Source of the DNA: JAFGGG01 sp964634205
GTDB taxonomy: Bacteria > Spirochaetota > Spirochaetia > SZUA-6 > RPPD01
DNA length: 64,000 bases
Assembly: GCA_964634205.1 (NCBI GenBank)
Contig: CAZWKE010000003.1
Coordinates: 1-64,000 of the forward strand
Direction: 5' to 3'
Shown piece after piece: positions 59,715 to 64,000 of the stretch (position 1 is the stretch's first letter; every line of letters starts with the position of its first letter). The position numbers and the translations under genes are program-made. Below the pieces are notes generated by a model. The model was not told where the DNA came from, did no database searches, and was given only the letters and a program-made list of their open reading frames with translations.

Positions 59715-60419
59715 ATGCCGTATACGATTTTGATTGTGGATGACGATAGAATATTCAGGAGTGAGTTCAGGGAGGTCCTGGAAGACAAATACGAGGTTTT
59801 TGAGGCGGCGGGAGGGGAACAGGCGCTTGAGATCTTAAGTCAGCCCAATATTGTGGACCTCGTACTTCTGGATATTAAAATGCCCGGCATGCAGGGCACG
59901 GAAGTATTGAGTAAAATAAAATCAATCAGCCCGTCAGTGCTGATTGTCATGCTGACCGGTTACGGCACCAAGGAAATCATTATCGAATCGCTGCGCGCGC
60001 ATGCTGATGATTTTCTGGAAAAGCCGCTTCAGATTCAAAGCGCCTTGCAGCGAATCAATAAATTATTAGGTACAAAACAAAAGTATGTGGCGGGGGTTAT
60101 CAATAAAATCAAGTATGCGATTGAAAAAAACTTCCACAAAAACATCAGTTTGAAACAGGCATCTGAAATCGTATGTTTAAGTCCAAAATACATTTCCCGG
60201 ATTTTTAAGGAACATACCGGCGTGGGATTCAATGAATACAAACTGGAGTTAAAGGTAACCCGGGCCAAGGAACTGCTTCAGGGAACCGATCTGAATATAA
60301 ATCAGATTTCAGACAGAATAGGCTATATGAATGTTGAATCCTTTATCCGCATATTCAAGCGAATAACCGGATACACCCCTACGAGTTACCGTAATAAAAA
60401 AATACCCGTACCAAAATGA
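59715..60419 (+). CDS. response regulator with AraC-type DNA-binding domain
   Basis: The 234-residue protein has a receiver (ILIVDDDRIF, VLLDIKMPGMQG, LEKPLQ) and an AraC/XylS double helix-turn-helix (ISLKQASEIVCLSPKYISRIFKEHTG, INQISDRIGYMNVESFIRIFKRITGYTP). It is co-translated with the PAS kinase downstream (ATGA overlap). An AAGG site lies five bases before ATG. Regulon unknown. Confidence 0.94.
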   Translation: MPYTILIVDDDRIFRSEFREVLEDKYEVFEAAGGEQALEILSQPNIVDLVLLDIKMPGMQGTEVLSKIKSISPSVLIVMLTGYGTKEIIIESLRAHADDFLEKPLQIQSALQRINKLLGTKQKYVAGVINKIKYAIEKNFHKNISLKQASEIVCLSPKYISRIFKEHTGVGFNEYKLELKVTRAKELLQGTDLNINQISDRIGYMNVESFIRIFKRITGYTPTSYRNKKIPVPK

Positions 60420-61522
60420 GCCTGCCGACTAATGCGATTATTGATAATAAGGAAAATCTTAACGGTATTTTCGCTGTCCTCGTGGATTTGATAAACGCAC
60501 CCGCCGTATTATGCGGTGTGGACGGAAGTATCCGCAAGATGAACACCGCAGCCGCCAAGAATCTCGGATTTCCCGCCTCAAGACTTGATATACGTCAGAC
60601 TGCGGAAAACAACCAGGCGGATACCTCCCTGTCCGTTCTTGTACAGAGGATAAGTACAATTTTCGAAAAGACGCTTAGGGGAACCGCTGTAAACCAAACC
60701 GCATATCGTTTTGAGAATGCAAAAATCAAACAATCGGCCTTCACCTTCTATGCTGTTCCCGTACAAAAAGACAGCGTCACTACCGCTGTTCTCATAACAT
60801 GGACAAAAAAATCCGGGCCGCTTGCGCGGGTTAGACGGGAAGAACCGGGGTATTTCAGAACTATCGAAACCCTGGCCGCTATCGTGGCCCACGAACTGCG
60901 CAATCCACTGGGGGTAATTCGGACGGCGCTTTATAATGTACGAAGGAAAAACAAGCAGGGCAACCTGCAAAAACACCTTGATAACATAGAAAAAAAAATA
61001 GAAGAGAGCGAGCGTATCATAAACAATCTTTTAGCCTACTCACGCATAAAAAAACCTGTCATGAAAAAAATCCATCTTTATAATTTTCTAACAGAGTGCA
61101 TCACAACCTTTGGCGTACAACATTGCAGTTCCGGTATAAAAATAAAAACAGAGCTTTCAGGATTAAGCGATGTACACTTTACCCTTGATCCTTTTCAAAT
61201 CCGGGAGGTGCTGACGAATGTGCTGGATAATGCCTGTGGGGCCTTGCAAAATAAGGCCGGAGAGATCATAATCAAAGGGGAGCAGGTTCCCCCGGATATG
61301 ATAGTGCTTTCCGTTTCGGATAATGGTGAAGGCATAGACAGTTTTGATTTGGATGAGGTTTTTTTGCCCTTCTTCACCAGAAAGTCCAAAGGCACCGGAC
61401 TGGGGCTTACTATCAGCCGGGAGCTTATTAATCTACACGGAGGGACAATAGGCATCAGCAGCCAAAAGGGCCAGGGGACCAGTGTCCGGATAACGCTGCC
61501 GAACGGGAAGTTGTCGGCCTAA
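60416..61522 (+). CDS. PAS-domain sensor histidine kinase, soluble
   Basis: The 368-residue kinase has a PAS-like domain (about 15-130; AVLCGVDGSIRKMNTAA), HisKA (VAHELRNPLGVIRTAL) and HATPase_c (NVLDNACGALQNK, GTGLGLTISRELI). No transmembrane helix is present. It is the probable partner of the REC-AraC protein, whose stop it overlaps. Confidence 0.93.
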   Translation: MSLPTNAIIDNKENLNGIFAVLVDLINAPAVLCGVDGSIRKMNTAAAKNLGFPASRLDIRQTAENNQADTSLSVLVQRISTIFEKTLRGTAVNQTAYRFENAKIKQSAFTFYAVPVQKDSVTTAVLITWTKKSGPLARVRREEPGYFRTIETLAAIVAHELRNPLGVIRTALYNVRRKNKQGNLQKHLDNIEKKIEESERIINNLLAYSRIKKPVMKKIHLYNFLTECITTFGVQHCSSGIKIKTELSGLSDVHFTLDPFQIREVLTNVLDNACGALQNKAGEIIIKGEQVPPDMIVLSVSDNGEGIDSFDLDEVFLPFFTRKSKGTGLGLTISRELINLHGGTIGISSQKGQGTSVRITLPNGKLSA

Positions 61523-61535
61523 AGGAGGAAAATGC

Positions 61536-64000
61536 ATGTTTAGTTTTTTGGGGTTCATCTGGGTTCTACTGGGCGCCCTACCGCTTATTATCACCTTCAC
61601 AAAAATTAAGAAACTGGAAAAAAACCGGATCTCCCGCCGGGTAAAGATTGGGGTTATTATCTTTCTGCTTGATATCGCCCTGCTTGTTATCCTGAATGTA
61701 TTCCTGTATTACTATACGGATATTCTCTGGTTTATCAATCTGGGATTTGAACGAAGATTTCTTACCTTTATTTTTGCCCAGACCGCGTTGTTTGGTGTAG
61801 GATTTGCAGTTGCCTTCGTTTTCCTCTATGCCAATCTACGCTACTCCATCAGAAAACTGTCCGCGCCCCGTTACAAGGGCGCCTACCTTGGCGGGGTTTT
61901 TATCATCGCCATCTTCCACGGTATTGCGGCAAGCGGATTGTGGTATAAATATCTGCTTTTTGCCAACCAGGTACCGGGACAGGTAACAGACCCGCTTTGG
62001 CATATGTCGATCGGATTTTATATGTTCAGCCTGCCGTTCTATACCATGGTGCTGCACTGGGTACTGTGGCTCATCATAACGGCCCTCATCATAAACCTCG
62101 TGCCTCTTTTTGTCACCAGACAGATTATGGAAAAGGATTACCTGCGGTCCGAGACCTTCAAACAAAAAGCCACACATCTCAAATTTCAGTGGCTGTTTCT
62201 GTTTGCCCTGGTGTTTTTTATTTACGCGGCCTTTTCCTATCTGAACATCTTCAAACTGATGCTGGGTAGGCACGGTGTGTTAAGCGGGGTGGATTACGTT
62301 GATAACAACTTCCGGGTCCTGGGGTTGGCGGTAACCATAATCGTATACATCGGGCTGGGGCTGCTGCTTTTTCTCTGCCTTTTCCTCCCCCGGTTGCGGC
62401 GGCTTCTGATAAAAAAGCGCTTCAGCCAGGTGCACGGCCGGGAGATGTTTGCCCCGCGCGTTTTTATTTTTCCGGCGGCTGTTTTTGCCCTGCTTATCAC
62501 CTTTAATTTCATCATCCCGGCACTCATGGAAAGCCTGGTGGTAAAACCCAATGAGATTACCTTGGAAAAACCCTATATCCAAAACAGCATTAACTTTACC
62601 AGGCGCGCCTATAATATCCACGGCGGTTCAATGGAAGAGAAAATGTACGATGTAAATCCGACAATCGACGAAGACGTCATCAACATGAATCGCAGTACGC
62701 TGAATAATATTCGCTTATGGGACTGGCGCGCTTTGATGGACAATCTGAAAGAGCAGCAGGAAATACGGTTGTACTACTCGTTTCATGATGTGGATATCGA
62801 CCGCTACACCATCAACGGGCAGTACCGCCAGGTAATGCTTTCGGTCCGCGAAATGGACAAACGCAACCTGGATGTCAACTCCCGCACGTGGGTCAGCTCG
62901 AAGTTGAAATACACACACGGGATGGGCCTGGTACTGCTTGCGGCCCATGAAATATCAGCGGACGGGAAACCCAAGCTGTTGATCAAGAGTATTCCCCCTG
63001 AAAGCAGTATATCGCTTGCCGTCACCAAACCGCAGGTCTACTACGGGGAAGAAACAAACGACCAGGTGTATGTGCATTCCACCGAGCAGGAGTTTGATTA
63101 CCCGCGCGGAGACACGAATGTGTATACCCAGTACAACGGTAAAGGTGGTGTCAATATCAGCTCGCTCTTAAACCGCTTTGCCTATGCCTGGAAGTTTGAC
63201 GATTACCGGCTGCTTTTTTCCTCATATTTTACCAAGAAGACAAAGGTGCTTTTCAGGCGCAATATCCTGGAGAGAATGCGGACCATCGCCCCGTTTTTAA
63301 TACCGGATGCCGATCCGTACGCAGTCCTGACCGATGACGGCAGGATCGTGTATATCATTGATGCGTACTTTGTCTCTGACGGGTATCCGTACGCGGAAAA
63401 ATATAACGGGGTACTCACCCCCTTCCACGGCATCAACTATATCAGAAATTCCGTCAAGGTCACGGTTGACGCCTACAACGGCAATATAACCTTCTACACA
63501 ATGGATGATAAGGATATCCTGCTGGCAACTCATCGCAAGATCTTTCCGGAACTGTTTCGCCCTTTCAGTGAAATGCCGCAGGATATAAAGAAACATATCC
63601 GCTACCCGGAAGGTCTTTTTACCATTCAGGCTGAAATTTACAGCACCTACCACATGGAGGACCCCGAAGTATTTTATCAGCGTGAAGATGTCTGGACCTT
63701 TGCCACCGAACGGTACCGCAAGGATTTTCAGATGGTAATCCCTTATTATGTGATGATCCAGTTTCCCGGGGACAAGGGGGTGGAGTTTGTCCTTATGGTG
63801 CCCTTTACGCCGAAGAACAAGAACGTCATCAATGCCTGGATGGCCGGCAGGTGCGATCTTCCCCATTACGGAGAACTTGTTGTTTACAAATTCCCGAAAG
63901 GGGTTGAAGTGCTGGGACCCAGGCAGATCGAGGCCAGGATCGATCAGAATACCCAGATGTCCCAGGACATGACCCTGTGGGGCCAGCGCGGTTCGGAGGT
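61536..64000 (+). CDS. UPF0182-family membrane protein, cut by the window end
   Basis: About 821 residues are visible. The family (COG1615) has seven N-terminal membrane helices, seen here up to ~residue 330, then a large extracytoplasmic domain with YDVNPTIDEDVINMNRST and IRLWDWRALMDNLKEQQEIR, both typical. Function is unknown in all organisms. AAAGGAGG lies seven bases upstream of ATG 61536; an ATG at 61532 is in another frame and stops after three codons. The C-terminus lies beyond 64000. Confidence 0.93.
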   Translation, partial: MFSFLGFIWVLLGALPLIITFTKIKKLEKNRISRRVKIGVIIFLLDIALLVILNVFLYYYTDILWFINLGFERRFLTFIFAQTALFGVGFAVAFVFLYANLRYSIRKLSAPRYKGAYLGGVFIIAIFHGIAASGLWYKYLLFANQVPGQVTDPLWHMSIGFYMFSLPFYTMVLHWVLWLIITALIINLVPLFVTRQIMEKDYLRSETFKQKATHLKFQWLFLFALVFFIYAAFSYLNIFKLMLGRHGVLSGVDYVDNNFRVLGLAVTIIVYIGLGLLLFLCLFLPRLRRLLIKKRFSQVHGREMFAPRVFIFPAAVFALLITFNFIIPALMESLVVKPNEITLEKPYIQNSINFTRRAYNIHGGSMEEKMYDVNPTIDEDVINMNRSTLNNIRLWDWRALMDNLKEQQEIRLYYSFHDVDIDRYTINGQYRQVMLSVREMDKRNLDVNSRTWVSSKLKYTHGMGLVLLAAHEISADGKPKLLIKSIPPESSISLAVTKPQVYYGEETNDQVYVHSTEQEFDYPRGDTNVYTQYNGKGGVNISSLLNRFAYAWKFDDYRLLFSSYFTKKTKVLFRRNILERMRTIAPFLIPDADPYAVLTDDGRIVYIIDAYFVSDGYPYAEKYNGVLTPFHGINYIRNSVKVTVDAYNGNITFYTMDDKDILLATHRKIFPELFRPFSEMPQDIKKHIRYPEGLFTIQAEIYSTYHMEDPEVFYQREDVWTFATERYRKDFQMVIPYYVMIQFPGDKGVEFVLMVPFTPKNKNVINAWMAGRCDLPHYGELVVYKFPKGVEVLGPRQIEARIDQNTQMSQDMTLWGQRGSE

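Noticed and set aside
61532..61543. ATG before the UPF0182 gene as a start
   Set aside because: It reads only three codons before TAG. ATG 61536 has the ribosome site and the family sequence.
1..64000. CRISPR arrays, insertion sequences, prophage or integrases
   Set aside because: No regularly spaced repeats, transposase or recombinase motifs, or terminal inverted repeats were seen on either strand.

Overview
This window looks like chromosomal DNA from a spirochaete (phylum Spirochaetota) of roughly even base composition. The indicators are a FlaA-type flagellar sheath protein, a cheA / cheW-cheR / cheX / cheY cluster, a 1,288-residue SpiroCoCo-type coiled-coil protein, a spiro-SPASM radical SAM protein, a mitochondrial-like (spd-type) elongation factor G and a Maf/DUF115 flagellin glycosyltransferase. 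The genus cannot be told from the sequence alone. There is no insertion sequence, prophage or CRISPR array. Coding density is high, no gene-free stretch exceeds about 300 bases, and most genes lie on the minus strand in tightly overlapping operons.

Layout: 1-7.1 kb holds an AmrS-type radical SAM enzyme, a lipoprotein, and a housekeeping run trpS-pfk-orf-metK-NusG_II-Gx transporter. 7.2-9.7 kb has a PilZ protein, a group 2-like sigma-70 factor, a LysM/LytM envelope protein and tRNA-Asp/tRNA-Pro. 9.8-15 kb has a PpiD-like chaperone and Maf glycosyltransferase on the plus strand converging on lepA. 15-23 kb is signalling: a large hybrid histidine kinase, tRNA-Val, the chemotaxis operon and a REC-PilZ protein. 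23-25 kb has an outer-membrane-type protein and flaA with a consensus promoter. 25.1-33.3 kb is a seven-gene overlapping operon: spiro-SPASM, glycosyltransferase, SpsF-like cytidylyltransferase, PseG-like/methyltransferase fusion, ATP-grasp, cell-wall amidase and GerMN protein, preceded by the SpiroCoCo gene (33.3-37.2 kb).

37.4-46.5 kb holds a kinase/regulator pair, a frameshifted small membrane gene, a LacI regulator, HtrA with an adjacent second kinase/regulator pair (a probable envelope-stress unit), and small envelope genes. 46.6-58.4 kb holds a P-loop ATPase behind fusA, a REC/STAS-like/REC regulator, an HPt protein, a REC-only regulator, PhoH, a HAD phosphatase, an NlpC/P60-like secreted protein, a MerR regulator, der and ptsI. 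58.5-64 kb has an MscS channel, a REC-AraC regulator with a PAS kinase, and a UPF0182 membrane protein cut by the window end.

Functionally the window is rich in motility (FlaA, chemotaxis, Maf, PilZ), envelope maintenance (HtrA, PpiD-like, amidase and a probable amidase activator) and phosphorelay signalling. The most unusual unit is the 25.1-33.3 kb operon, which reads as an undescribed surface or flagellar glycan pathway physically tied to cell-wall hydrolysis. Consensus -35/-10 promoters are readable upstream of many genes, and several sit so close to their start codons that the mRNAs should be leaderless or nearly so.
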